Assembly: GCA_030611415.1 (NCBI GenBank)
Contig: JAUWPW010000004.1
Coordinates: 1-48,565, forward strand
DNA: 48,565 nucleotides
Reading direction: 5' to 3'
From: Candidatus Bipolaricaulota bacterium
Lineage (GTDB): Bacteria > Bipolaricaulota > Bipolaricaulia > UBA7950 > UBA9294
Part shown: positions 41,209-48,565 of the stretch, one piece after another
Layout of the letters: the number at the start of each line of letters is the position of its first letter
Numbering within the stretch: the stretch's first letter is position 1
Notes under the pieces: model-generated
What the model was told of the DNA's origin: nothing
What the model saw: the letters and a program-made list of their open reading frames with translations, nothing else
Database searches by the model: none
Position numbers and translations under genes: made by a program

Positions 41209-44081
41209 GGCGGTATGATTTCAGGATTATTGAGGAGCGCTGGCGCGATTTCTGGCGTGAGAATGGTTTTTTTCGCGCGCATACCTCTGATACAAAGCCC
41301 AAGTTTTACTACCTGAATATGTTCCCTTATCCATCTGGCTACCTGCACGTAGGTCATGGACGAAACTACATCATTGGCGATGTGATAACCAGGTTCTACA
41401 TGATGCGCGGGTTCAATGTGCTAAATCCAATGGGTTGGGATGCTTTTGGTCTTCCTGCGGAGAACGCGGCTATTGACAGAGGGATTCATCCACGGGAGTG
41501 GACACTGGCCAACATTGTACAAGCCAAGGAACAGTTTCGTGCGTGGGGCATTGAATACGACTGGGATCGTGAGGTTACAACCTGCCTTCCTGAGTATTAT
41601 CGTTTTACTCAGTGGCTGTTCTTAAAGCTATATAAGCACGGCCTTGCCTACAAGAAACGAGCATCAGTCAACTACTGCCCTAGTTGTAGTACTGTTTTGG
41701 CAAACGAACAGGTTGTGGGCGGTCTATGTGAGCGTTGTGGTACTCCTGCGCAAAAGAAGACGCTCGATCAGTGGTTCTTCAAGATTACAGCATATGCCGA
41801 TCGTTTGCTTGAGGACTTGGAGAATCTTCCCGATTGGCCGGAGAACGTCAAGAAAATGCAGGCAAATTGGATCGGCAGAAGCGAGGGGGCAAAGGTTTGT
41901 TTTCATACTGAACAAGGGGATGAAATTCCTGTGTTTACCACACGGCCCGATACGCTGTGGGGGGCAACCTTTATGGTGTTAGCGCCTGAGCATCCCCTTG
42001 TGGATGAGCTGACTGATCCACAACAACGTGAGACGGTGGAAGCCTATCGCAAGGAAGCAGGCACAAAGACAGAGCAGGATCGACAGTCGATCGAACGAGA
42101 AAAGACCGGTGTTTTTACTGGCGGGTATGCAATCAACCCTGTCAACGAAGAGAAGATTCCGGTGTGGATCGCTGATTACGTGATGATGTCTTATGGAACC
42201 GGCGCGATTATGGCTGTGCCTGCTCATGACGAGCGCGATTTTGATTTCGCCATCAAGTTTGGGCTCCCGATAATTCCCGTAATTGATAGGCTGGATGAAC
42301 AAGCCAAGGCGTTTGTCCAACATGGCGCGGTAAGGCAAGCAATGACCGACGCGTTGCACGAAGCTGGGATTTTGTTTGAAGAGAAGAAAGGATCGTTATT
42401 GGTTACCTTGGAGAAGAAGCAGATCGATTCCTATATCAATTTGGTTCGCAGCTATCTGCTACCAGGAAAGTGGGGTGAGATAGTCGGATCACGGTTTGTT
42501 TTTATCTTCGAGGATAAGGCTGTTGCCCTTGATTCCGTGAAATCGGATCTTGAGATTGTTGCCCGTTGTCACAAGCTTGAGCCGGAACTGCGGGGGAGAC
42601 GTACAGCGATGGAGATACTCGTCAGTCGCGAGCTTTACTCTGACTTGCTCTATCACGCTGATTATGGAGAGATGCTTTACTCTGGATCGTTCAGCGGTAG
42701 TTCAGGGAAAGAAGCTACGACGAAGATAATCAATTGGCTAGAGGAAAAGGGCATAGGCAACAGGATGGTGAATTACCGGCTGCATGACTGGTTGATCTCC
42801 CGGCAACGTTACTGGGGAGCGCCAATCCCGATTATCTACTGCGATAAATGTGGTGTTGTCCCTGTCCCTGAAGAAGACTTGCCCGTGTTGCTACCGGAAG
42901 TTGAATTCATCGGAAAAAAGGGGCTTGCTGATGTTCCGGGTTATGCGGAGATAATCTGTCCACGTTGTGGTGGCTCAGCTAAGCGAGATACCGACACAAT
43001 GGATACATTTGTGGATTCTTCTTGGTATTACCTGCGCTACATCTCACCTCACGACCAGAAACAGCCATTTGTCAAAGATGATGTAGACCGCTGGCTTCCA
43101 GTCGATCAATACGTTGGTGGAGTCGAACATGCTATTCTCCACCTTCTTTATTCGCGATTTGTCACCAAAGCGCTTCACGATCTGGGTTACCTTGGTTTTG
43201 ATGAACCGTTCAAGCGACTGTTTACTCAAGGAATGGTCTGTCACAATGCCTACCACTGCCCCAGGCATGGTTGGCTATACCCTCATGAAGTTAAGGATGG
43301 TCGTTGCCCACAATGTGGCGAGCAGGTAGAGATTTCTAACTTCTCCATGTCTAAGTCAAAGAAGAATGTGGTTGCTCCATCAGAGATAATAGAACGCTAT
43401 GGCGCAGATACAGAACGGCTGTATACATTGTTTATGGGTCCGCCTGATCGGGATATCGAGTGGTCCGAAGAAGGAGTGCGGGGCGCGCTGCGTTTCCTTA
43501 ATCGGTTGTGGAATCTTGTAATTTCTCAGGCCGAAAAAGTTGCGCATGTCCGTGAATCTGTTGATGTGGCTGTGCTGGATAAACCTGGTCGGGCTCTGTG
43601 GCGGCGTTATCATTACACGGTCAAAAAGGTAACTGAGGATATCGGCCCTCGGTTCAGTTTCAATACGGCCATTTCCACGATTATGGAGCTTGTAAATGAG
43701 CTTGGTCGATATGTGCAACAAGGGACATGTGATGCCTTGGTGCGAGAAGTAATCGAGGGGTTAGTGCTGATTCTTTCGCCGTTTGTTCCATTTGTCTGTG
43801 AGGAAATGTGGCGACAGATTGGACGTAGTGACGCAGTACTTGAAAACAAATGGCCAAGCTTCTTGCCTGAGGCGCTTGAGGAGGAAACAGTCGAAATCCC
43901 GGTACAGATTAATGGGAAGCTTCGCGCGCGATTGAGGGTTCCTATTGGAATAAGTCGTGATGCCAGCGCGCTTGAGCAGGCCGCCCTAGATGCCTCAGCC
44001 GTTGCCGAGCGGATCAAAGGGAAGGAGCTTGTCAAGGTGATTGCAGTTCCAGGGCGCATGGTAAGCCTTGTAGTTCGCTAG
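41202..44081 (+). CDS. leuS: Leucyl-tRNA synthetase with an insertion near the editing domain
   Basis: Charges tRNA-Leu. 959 residues from ATG 41202; typical length is about 800-880. The HIGH motif is HVGHGRNY after FPYPSGY, and KMSKS reads SMSKSKKN near 43346-43370. The CP1 editing domain shows [18 protein letters not shown] and the region [10 protein letters not shown] with the editing Asp. Zinc-type cysteines follow in CPSC...CERC. Between [19 protein letters not shown] and SGSFSG (about residues 362-486) about 120 extra residues are inserted, including [19 protein letters not shown]. Start overlaps the mutase stop codon (ATGGTGA). A tRNA-Ala gene follows after about 110 bases. Confidence 0.95.
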   Translation: MVRRYDFRIIEERWRDFWRENGFFRAHTSDTKPKFYYLNMFPYPSGYLHVGHGRNYIIGDVITRFYMMRGFNVLNPMGWDAFGLPAENAAIDRGIHPREWTLANIVQAKEQFRAWGIEYDWDREVTTCLPEYYRFTQWLFLKLYKHGLAYKKRASVNYCPSCSTVLANEQVVGGLCERCGTPAQKKTLDQWFFKITAYADRLLEDLENLPDWPENVKKMQANWIGRSEGAKVCFHTEQGDEIPVFTTRPDTLWGATFMVLAPEHPLVDELTDPQQRETVEAYRKEAGTKTEQDRQSIEREKTGVFTGGYAINPVNEEKIPVWIADYVMMSYGTGAIMAVPAHDERDFDFAIKFGLPIIPVIDRLDEQAKAFVQHGAVRQAMTDALHEAGILFEEKKGSLLVTLEKKQIDSYINLVRSYLLPGKWGEIVGSRFVFIFEDKAVALDSVKSDLEIVARCHKLEPELRGRRTAMEILVSRELYSDLLYHADYGEMLYSGSFSGSSGKEATTKIINWLEEKGIGNRMVNYRLHDWLISRQRYWGAPIPIIYCDKCGVVPVPEEDLPVLLPEVEFIGKKGLADVPGYAEIICPRCGGSAKRDTDTMDTFVDSSWYYLRYISPHDQKQPFVKDDVDRWLPVDQYVGGVEHAILHLLYSRFVTKALHDLGYLGFDEPFKRLFTQGMVCHNAYHCPRHGWLYPHEVKDGRCPQCGEQVEISNFSMSKSKKNVVAPSEIIERYGADTERLYTLFMGPPDRDIEWSEEGVRGALRFLNRLWNLVISQAEKVAHVRESVDVAVLDKPGRALWRRYHYTVKKVTEDIGPRFSFNTAISTIMELVNELGRYVQQGTCDALVREVIEGLVLILSPFVPFVCEEMWRQIGRSDAVLENKWPSFLPEALEEETVEIPVQINGKLRARLRVPIGISRDASALEQAALDASAVAERIKGKELVKVIAVPGRMVSLVVR

Positions 44082-44148
44082 CTAGAGAGGATAGATGTGA
44101 ACAGCCTGTCTGTAAGAGGTTTGTGGCGCATCCTGGTTATGTGAAGAC

Positions 44149-44177
44149 TTGAAAAAGATAGAAGAATCTGGTAAGAA
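44149..44177 (+). promoter_or_regulatory. Candidate promoter of tRNA-Ala
   Basis: TTGAAA at 44149-44154, a 17-base spacer and TAAGAA at 44172-44177, about 15 bases before the mature tRNA. The -10 is weak; the tRNA may also be read from leuS. Confidence 0.25.
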
Positions 44178-44192
44178 GGAAGGTACGATATC

Positions 44193-44265
44193 GGGGCCTT
44201 AGCTCAGTTGGGAGAGCGCTTGCATGGCATGCAAGAGGCCAGGGGTTCGAGTCCCCTAGGCTCCA
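44193..44265 (+). tRNA. tRNA-Ala (anticodon GGC)
   Basis: A complete cloverleaf: acceptor GGGGCCT/AGGCTCC, D stem GCTC/GAGC, anticodon stem CTTGC/GCAAG with loop ATGGCAT (anticodon GGC at positions 34-36, reading GCC), five-base variable loop, T stem AGGGG/CCCCT with TTCGAGT. The acceptor has the G3-U70 pair that marks alanine tRNAs and discriminator A73. The 3' CCA is not encoded (TGA follows), so it must be added by CCA-adding enzyme. Confidence 0.97.
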
Positions 44266-44273
44266 TGAGATAG

Positions 44274-44293
44274 GGGCGGTTCGCGAACCGCCC
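44274..44293 (+). terminator. Perfect palindrome after tRNA-Ala, probable terminator
   Basis: GGGCGGTTCG followed by its complement CGAACCGCCC, 9 bases after the tRNA. A stable hairpin; the following bases (ATACTTCATCTT) are only moderately T-rich, so termination efficiency is uncertain. Confidence 0.5.
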
Positions 44294-44304
44294 ATACTTC
44301 ATCT

Positions 44305-44424
44305 TACCGCAGAGGACGCAGGGAAAGACAGTAATAAGTGATGGGTAATGAGTGATGGGTGAAAAGCAAAGACATCTAAATGCTAAAGACAGATACATTT
44401 AACCGCAGAGGACGCAGAGGGAAC
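44305..44424 (+). repeat. Composite dispersed repeat, copy 2, with short-word repeats
   Basis: ACCGCAGAGGACGCAGGG at about 44305-44322, then TAATAAGTGATGGGTAATGAGTGATGGG (in pieces, 44333-44359), then GCAAAGACATCT (44366-44377) and ACATTTAACCGCAGAGG (44395-44411) with GACGCAGAGGG. The last three blocks match 870-940 in order and orientation. No gene here. Confidence 0.7.
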
Positions 44425-44470
44425 CAACAATAGGGTGAAAGACAAGACCATAATACGTAGATCGTTTGTA

Positions 44471-44525
44471 GCGTCGAGTCTTCGCTTGCCCCGTGCAAGC
44501 CTATTGCACTGGGGCGCCCGACGTT
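44471..44525. repeat. Long imperfect inverted repeat
   Basis: Inner stem CCCCGTGCAA (44489-44498) and TTGCACTGGGG (44504-44514) with a 5-base loop GCCTA, inside outer arms CGTCG (near 44473) and CGACG (near 44519). It could fold as a cruciform or RNA hairpin. It is followed at 44541-44570 by a copy of the GTCATTCCGG repeat also found at 1107-1136. Confidence 0.5.
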
Positions 44526-44540
44526 AAAGATGTATCCACC

Positions 44541-44570
44541 GTCATTCCGGCACACCCCGGTTCGGGGTCT
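44541..44570 (+). repeat. GTCATTCCGG intergenic repeat, second copy
   Basis: GTCATTCCGGC and CCCCGG-TTCGGGGTC, matching the copy at 1107-1136 on the same strand with a few substitutions. The second half alone can form a small hairpin (CCCCGG/TTCGGGG overlap). Confidence 0.55.
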
Positions 44571-44932
44571 ATTATAAGGTGGACTTCTGGCATGGTGAAT
44601 CCGCTCCTTACCCCTCCTTCTTGACTAACCTCAAGCTTAGTGTTGTAACAACAGGTTTGCAATACCAAGCCAATAGAAGACAAGTTCTCGCTCGCTTTCT
44701 AGATCCATTATGACGGGAGTGGTAGTGTGATATAAGGGAGGAATCTTGAAGGCTACTCATACATCCACTTGTTTGGCACTCCCAAGGTTTGTGAGAATTT
44801 GATCTCCAGGCACGGCTCTTCCTGAGATTTCGTGTTATTCAGTGCTCCGCACACAGGTACTTGTGCCGGTTACTCCTTCGGAGCGGTGGAAAACGGCCTG
44901 AAAACGTCGTAGAAACTCGCGCAGGTAACAAA
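44571..44932. other. Gene-free spacer
   Basis: About 360 bases between the repeats and the first minus-strand hypothetical frame. I see no convincing gene, RNA or attC site; there are only scattered stops and a weak inverted repeat. Confidence 0.5.
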
Positions 44933-45340
44933 CTAATCAAGTCTCAGGCAGTTATTCAGCGATACAAAGGAACCCTCAACTAGAAAAGGGGCATTTGCGC
45001 CAGAAAACAGAAGTGAAAAGCACTTGAAAAACAAGGTAGGAAACCGGTAAAGGCTGTGAAAGGACAAGTTGTTAGTACGCGGTGTCGGTTTCTTGCTTGT
45101 GTTATGAACCCAATCTTCTCCGTTAGAACCCCAAGTGTACTTGACGTTAGTTGATGAAAGAGCCTGAGAAAAATAATTGATGACTTCATCCTTAACAACT
45201 TCAGGCACGAGCAAGATAAAGTTAACTCTTTCGACCCCCTCAATAAAAGTGGCAGCACTTGTGCCCGTACCGCGCAGGTCTGCACAGTAAACACAACTAT
45301 TAACGAGAACGTAACCTGCGGTTTGTAATGGCTCTGTCAT
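44933..45340 (-). CDS. Hypothetical protein, doubtful
   Basis: 135-residue frame starting MTEPLQTAGYVLVNSCVYC at 45340. The first ~70 residues look protein-like (for example ILLVPEVVKDEVINYFSQAL), but the last ~50 are Phe/Ser/Leu-rich like non-coding sequence, so the true protein may be shorter or frame-shifted. The ATG comes 10 bases after a half attC-like site (45351-45387), which would make it the next cassette gene. No family recognised. Confidence 0.35.
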   Translation of the reverse strand: MTEPLQTAGYVLVNSCVYCADLRGTGTSAATFIEGVERVNFILLVPEVVKDEVINYFSQALSSTNVKYTWGSNGEDWVHNTSKKPTPRTNNLSFHSLYRFPTLFFKCFSLLFSGANAPFLVEGSFVSLNNCLRLD

Positions 45341-45350
45341 TTTCTCTCTT

Positions 45351-45387
45351 GTCGAACGTTGGCTTTGCCTGCAAGCGCTTGTTAGGT
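45351..45387 (-). mobile_element. Truncated attC-like site
   Basis: Read on the minus strand: ACCTAAC (45387-45381, a perfect R'' core site, RYYYAAC) followed by AAGCGCTTGCAGGC as expected for a left half; the right half is missing or replaced, ending in GTTCGAC (one mismatch to GTTRRRY). ACCTAAC is the exact complement of the GTTAGGT that opens this cassette at 46197-46191, as integron theory demands. Confidence 0.5.
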
Positions 45388-45407
45388 ATCATACCAGTAA
45401 ATTGTCG

Positions 45408-46163
45408 TCACACCGACTTCAATAAATCGTCGACTGAGGCCGTCAAGACTTCCCAGCACGTCCTCGACGTGGCTGCATCGAAAGAGGCCTTCTGTGAGAT
45501 ATGTACCCACGGATGCACAACATTGCGTGACTCCCGGAGTGCATGACTAAATTTCCCGCGATCAGACTTTATCCAACCAACATCGACCGCAACGTCAACC
45601 AGAGAATTGAGGTTCCAATCTTGGATTGCACGTACTTTCCCGTTCTTGTCTTTCGGCGCCTTGGACGACCTACATGCCGCAGGCAAATCCATGTTAACAC
45701 GGGAAAGAAGGAGACCTTCAAGAATGCTCCCCATTAGTACAACCGCTGCCAAATTGGCGCCGCTATGTTGGCATTTCTGTGCTTCAAGCCAACGGTCATC
45801 AACCAGTTCTTTGAGGCCTGGCATCGTTGTCGTAATACGTGAAACATCAGGGGCGCGAGTAATGCGCTTTGTCGTTTTGATAGCACCGCTGCCCAACAAC
45901 GTTAGTGCCGAGTTAACATAATTACACAGCGCCTCAAGGCGAACTTGCCGACTGTTGGCTTCGAAATCTTTGTCGCCGTCCATGCTTGAAATCAACACAA
46001 AAAAGCCAGAGGTCGGGACTTCAGCCAGAACCATTTTGACTTCGCGAACTTTGGCATCGACGGCACGTAGCCGTGAGAATTCTTCAGTTCGCGCCACACC
46101 ATTAGCTGTGGCAATTTCGCCCCGAATCTTTGTGAGAAGCCTTCGCGCTGTATCCTGGTCCAT
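45408..46163 (-). CDS. HEPN-like protein, possible RNase of a defence or stress module
   Basis: 251 residues. The N-terminal half is a helical region with no recognised family. The C-terminal half (about 130-250) contains a helix GANLAAVVLMGSILEGLLL and, near the end, ALRESRNVVHPWVH: the Arg210-x6-His217 spacing fits the Rx4-6H motif of HEPN domains, and the LRxxRNxVHP pattern occurs in DUF4145- and abortive-infection-like proteins. The gene sits in a probable integron cassette. Activity and partner unknown; no nucleotidyltransferase gene is next to it. Confidence 0.55.
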   Translation of the reverse strand: MDQDTARRLLTKIRGEIATANGVARTEEFSRLRAVDAKVREVKMVLAEVPTSGFFVLISSMDGDKDFEANSRQVRLEALCNYVNSALTLLGSGAIKTTKRITRAPDVSRITTTMPGLKELVDDRWLEAQKCQHSGANLAAVVLMGSILEGLLLSRVNMDLPAACRSSKAPKDKNGKVRAIQDWNLNSLVDVAVDVGWIKSDRGKFSHALRESRNVVHPWVHISQKASFDAATSRTCWEVLTASVDDLLKSV

Positions 46164-46190
46164 TGAGTCCTCCCGATTCCTTTCTTGCGT

Positions 46191-46250
46191 ACCTAACGGA
46201 CGCGCTAAACTGTGCCGTCTTCGGCGTCGTGCTTAAGCGCGTTATTGGGC
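46191..46250 (-). mobile_element. attC recombination site (59-base-element type)
   Basis: 60 bases read on the minus strand: R'' GCCCAAT (46250-46244), left arm ACGCGCTTAA, centre GCCG-AAGA-CGGC, right arm TTTAGCGCGT, then R' GTTAGGT (46197-46191, perfect GTTRRRY). Arms pair with one extra base on one side, the asymmetry expected of attC. The last ~15 codons of the upstream 373-residue gene lie inside the site. It joins that gene to the HEPN-like gene. Confidence 0.7.
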
Positions 46251-47326
46251 GTTTCTTTCCTCTGTGACGGTGGTTTGTCAACGCCTCGCTCTTTTGCCCA
46301 CGCTCTCAGCATGGCAACTCTTTCCTTCCAGGCTTCCTTTCTTTCCTTCCAGGCTGCCTTTACCATGGCGTTCTCTATACTCTCTCCCATGGCGTTCTCT
46401 ATACCCTTTCCAAGGTCCTCCAACCACTTGTCCACACCCCACATCTCAATATACTGCTTGTCCATTCCAACACACTGCTGTTCGACTTCCTCCTGGGACA
46501 TGTGGGGAAGGCTCTTGACCCATGCAAGTGTCTCTTGAACCTGTGGATCACTGCACCCGATTTCCGCGATCCTGGAGAAGGTGCGTGAACCCACAAGCTT
46601 CTCCAGCCAGTCCACCTGATGCTCACGAAGCCCGCCGAAAATCGGCGTCTCTATGCCAAATTTCGCGGCATAGTTAAAACGAACCGTTCCGAGAGGATAT
46701 TTCACCAGATGGCATATCGAAAGAACCACGATTACATCTCTGAAACTCCCAAACCATTTCGTGAAGGCGGCCTCTTCGAATGTCTGGAAGTTGCCCTTGA
46801 ACATCCCAAGCTGATTTGAGAACTTGTGCCCTTTCGTGTGAACATAGTTGTGCAGGTAGCCGAACGACAGAAGGCGTGATTGCAGGTCGTAGCTGCGCTG
46901 GAACTCTTGGAAGTTCCGGTGTTTCACGAGCTTCGCCCAAATCTCGCGCAAGCGAGGGGTATCTTTCCTAGACCTTAACCACTCCTTGACAGCCTGATGA
47001 CCGTCGTCATTGAGATTCCAGTAAACTGAAAGCAGGCCAAGCTCGAGCCCACTTCGGAGTGAGACCATGGCCTGCTTGTAGAAGCCGAACAGGGCAAGAT
47101 TGCAGGAGATCTGGATTTCCCGCCAGGATTCCACCCACGGGAAGAAGTGTCCTGACCAGAGGTTCTCCGTTGTGTGCGGAATCAGGTCACCCACAGCGCA
47201 GTAGGTGTGCCCGAGTGTAGTGATTTCTGGCTCCAAGCCTGAGCGATCAAGGAAATCCTTCGATTCCTCGTATACGTCTACGCTCTTGTCCGGGTGCCAA
47301 AAAAACGAAAAGAGTATTGGCTTCAT
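46205..47326 (-). CDS. Hypothetical cassette-borne protein
   Basis: 373 residues, no family recognised. Mostly alpha-helical with many Trp and Phe (SFFWHPDKSVDVYEE at the start; FFPWVESWREIQISCNLALFGFYKQAMVSLRSGLELGL near 81-120, which could be a buried helix pair). Near the C-terminus it has repeats: GIENAM and SIENAM, then AAWKERK and EAWKERV. The final residues NNALKHDAEDGTV are encoded by the attC site. No clear ribosome-binding site between the GTTAGGC core and the ATG 8 bases later. Preceded by a strong promoter at 47398-47426. Function unknown. Confidence 0.6.
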   Translation of the reverse strand: MKPILFSFFWHPDKSVDVYEESKDFLDRSGLEPEITTLGHTYCAVGDLIPHTTENLWSGHFFPWVESWREIQISCNLALFGFYKQAMVSLRSGLELGLLSVYWNLNDDGHQAVKEWLRSRKDTPRLREIWAKLVKHRNFQEFQRSYDLQSRLLSFGYLHNYVHTKGHKFSNQLGMFKGNFQTFEEAAFTKWFGSFRDVIVVLSICHLVKYPLGTVRFNYAAKFGIETPIFGGLREHQVDWLEKLVGSRTFSRIAEIGCSDPQVQETLAWVKSLPHMSQEEVEQQCVGMDKQYIEMWGVDKWLEDLGKGIENAMGESIENAMVKAAWKERKEAWKERVAMLRAWAKERGVDKPPSQRKETPNNALKHDAEDGTV

Positions 47327-47334
47327 TTTAGGTC

Positions 47335-47341
47335 GCCTAAC
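47335..47341 (-). mobile_element. GTTAGGC core site, attI- or attC-like junction
   Basis: On the minus strand the bases before the ATG of the 373-residue gene read AATAACAAGTTAGGC. GTTAGGC is a perfect R' core (GTTRRRY), and the preceding AACAAG resembles the end of class 1 attI (AAACAAAGTTAGGC). No paired R'' is visible upstream, which favours attI over attC, but no integrase gene is nearby. Confidence 0.45.
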
Positions 47342-47397
47342 TTGTTATTCTACCCAAAATCTTCCTCTTACGGGGAATCATTCTCACGACACTACGC

Positions 47398-47426
47398 ATT
47401 CTATGACTCCATTCCTTTACTGTCAA
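47398..47426 (-). promoter_or_regulatory. Strong sigma-70 promoter facing the cassette genes
   Basis: On the minus strand: TTGACA (47426-47421), 17 bases, TAGAAT (47403-47398). Transcription would start near 47391, about 65 bases before the 373-residue gene. One base short of the consensus in all, it is in the position of an integron Pc promoter relative to the GTTAGGC core. Confidence 0.65.
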
Positions 47427-47861
47427 GAAGAGAACTGAAGAGACTATTCGATTGAAATCAGCCCGGCGATTAACATAACAACGTAGCTGGCGAGTTATGG
47501 AGATTGTCAATAATCAGGAATCGAAGGCTTGTGCCTGTCTTTCTACTGCTTCTATCCTACGTTCACTGCTCTTCGTTCACTCATCTTCCATTGCCTTCTC
47601 CATCCTCTCTAGCAGATTCCAAAGTCCTTTCCCGCCATTTTCCACCCCAGTGAACGCGCCGAGGCAAGTCTCCAGGAAGTAACGCAGCCGGATAGCTCTA
47701 TCGGACTTATTTAGTTAGGTTGGTTTCCTTCATTTGTGTTTCTCTCTTGGGAATCTAGTTTGTCCATTAATTCCAAATGTTAATCACGTACTTCACCGGC
47801 ACGATGTCGCACAAGGCTGTTCGCGGCAATTTGGATGAATGGATGAAAGCTGCTGCCCCAG
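47427..47861. other. Gene-free spacer with a weak attC-like palindrome
   Basis: No convincing gene. At 47677-47720 (minus strand) ACCTAAC, a small hairpin CCGATAG...CTATCCGG and GTTACTT make a 44-base degenerate attC-like pattern; only the first core is perfect. At about 47472-47505 there is a small inverted repeat CATAAC/GTTATG. No integrase remnants were recognised on either strand. Confidence 0.4.
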
Positions 47862-48203
47862 CTATTGAGCAAGCGAAATCAAACATTCAGCATCAGTCGC
47901 AGCCTTTGTAATTGATACTGGCACTTTGTGCTCTTTTCCTTCATATTGGAACACAATCCAGCAAAGATCGAATGGCTCCTCTAGTGCTTGTGCGATTTTG
48001 GTCGCGTCTCCTTTGAATAGCCCATCCAACTTAGAAAGGGTTTCCGAAACTGGCGCTTTCTTAGTCCCTTCAAATGACGATGTATCCTTCCATCCAATAA
48101 TGCAGTAGCCGGCTGCTGTTAGGGAGCCATCAATCCTAACGTCGCCAACGCTCAGGGTTGCGGCCTCATTCTTGATCTCGAAGGCATAATCTCGCGTCTT
48201 CAT
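47862..48203 (-). CDS. Small hypothetical protein
   Basis: 113 residues from the ATG at 48203 (MKTRDYAFEIKNEAATL), 4 bases after GGAGG; the longer frame to 48224 lacks a better site. Mixed alpha/beta with the conserved-looking segment GSLTAAGYCIIGWKDTSSFEG. No signal peptide, no family recognised. Same strand as the cassette genes but without a clear attC next to it. Confidence 0.55.
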   Translation of the reverse strand: MKTRDYAFEIKNEAATLSVGDVRIDGSLTAAGYCIIGWKDTSSFEGTKKAPVSETLSKLDGLFKGDATKIAQALEEPFDLCWIVFQYEGKEHKVPVSITKAATDAECLISLAQ

Positions 48204-48565
48204 ATTCCCTCCATTGCGCGTCACTTCCCCGTACTTGCCATAATAGTGATTCTTGCGCTTCGCACAACTCTTGATTATATAGCACGTTAGTTTTATGACG
48301 TCTCTCGGTGATCAAGATGCCGACCACTCAATCCAAAAGCGAAGAGCCTCACATCCTGTCTGAACTCTTAGCATTCTGCAACCTGATTGTTATTCCATGC
48401 TGTGAGTAAGCTGTTACTGCCTTATCTCAGGAACGCCCTAGTTATTAGAGCAAGGGTCGAAAGTTCTGAGAAATGTCTCGTTTATCAAGGCAAGGGGTTT
48501 TTCCATCTCTTGTTCTTCTTGCTCTAAGCCATGCCCTCAAATTCCTCACCCGTCTTATTGCTCTT
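48204..48565. other. Right end of the window without a recognisable gene
   Basis: About 360 bases. Upstream of the small hypothetical gene there may be a promoter, but I find no pair with good spacing. No repeats or RNA genes seen. Confidence 0.4.

Larger units (their letters stand above)
45351..46196 (-). mobile_element. Probable integron gene cassette carrying the HEPN-like gene
   Basis: The unit starts with TTAGGT (after the G of the preceding site), holds a single gene with its own GGGAGGA ribosome-binding site and ends with a core site ACCTAAC complementary to its start. One gene, little other sequence and matching ends are the definition of an integron cassette. Its own 3' site is damaged, so it may no longer be excisable. 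Confidence 0.55.

Noticed and set aside
47497-47682. Plus-strand frame of 61 residues
   Set aside because: Ser/Pro/Phe-rich translation, no ribosome-binding site; looks non-coding.
47677-47720. Full attC site
   Set aside because: Only one core site is perfect and the total length is 44 bases, below the usual minimum of about 57.
47427-48565. Integron integrase gene
   Set aside because: Neither strand shows tyrosine-recombinase motifs; the only frames are short and unrelated.

Overview
The window comes from a bacterial chromosome with mid-range GC. Most of it, about 10.2-27.6 kb, is one uninterrupted str-S10-spc-alpha ribosomal-protein run. Thermotoga-like features (a 1640-residue RpoC with extra domains, zinc-ribbon S14, S4 and L36), frequent TTG/GTG starts and the mix of neighbours suggest a deep-branching lineage. 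A candidate phylum such as Bipolaricaulota is my best guess, but only a guess: no 16S rRNA is present.

Layout. (1) 1-1.58 kb: the 3' end of a group II intron (reverse transcriptase plus domains V/VI), a scrap of a four-helix-bundle gene, and about 700 bp of short-period and dispersed repeats without genes. (2) 1.58-5.2 kb: a lone HerA-type ATPase, long-form HPF, an MnmA/ThiI-like protein with a degenerate PP-loop, and an FmdB zinc ribbon. (3) 5.3-10.2 kb: rpoC, without rpoB beside it. (4) 10.24-27.6 kb: a perfect TTGACA-17-TATAAT promoter followed by rpsL-rpsG-fusA-rpsJ-rplC-D-W-B-rpsS-rplV-rpsC-rplP-rpmC-rpsQ-rplN-X-E-rpsZ-rpsH-rplF-R-rpsE-rplO-secY-adk-map-infA-rpmJ-rpsM-K-D-rpoA-rplQ. The tuf gene and rpmD (L30) are missing from their usual places. 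(5) 27.6-31.2 kb: threonine catabolism (divergent tdh and kbl), a RidA gene reduced to its two ends, and an M19 dipeptidase. (6) 31.2-38 kb: glmS with a two-P-loop kinase gene, topA, and the principal sigma factor. (7) 38.1-44.3 kb: a tightly packed unit of an exported DUF4139-like protein, a small unknown protein, a phosphohexomutase and leuS with a large insertion, then tRNA-Ala(GGC). (8) 44.3-48.6 kb: accessory DNA with repeats and, on the minus strand, what looks like a small integron-cassette cluster (attC-like sites, hypothetical and HEPN-like genes, a strong promoter) without an integrase in view.

The core genes form the usual transcription-translation factory: RNA polymerase alpha and beta' subunits, 26 ribosomal proteins, EF-G, IF-1, the SecY channel, adenylate kinase and methionine aminopeptidase. 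Many genes overlap at start and stop, which implies translational coupling. The most unusual material is at the two ends and in single core genes: the cassette cluster, the mini-RidA, the fused two-kinase protein, the degenerate PP-loop enzyme, the EF-G domain IV tip change and the LeuRS insertion. A composite dispersed repeat occurs in both flanking accessory regions, about 43 kb apart.
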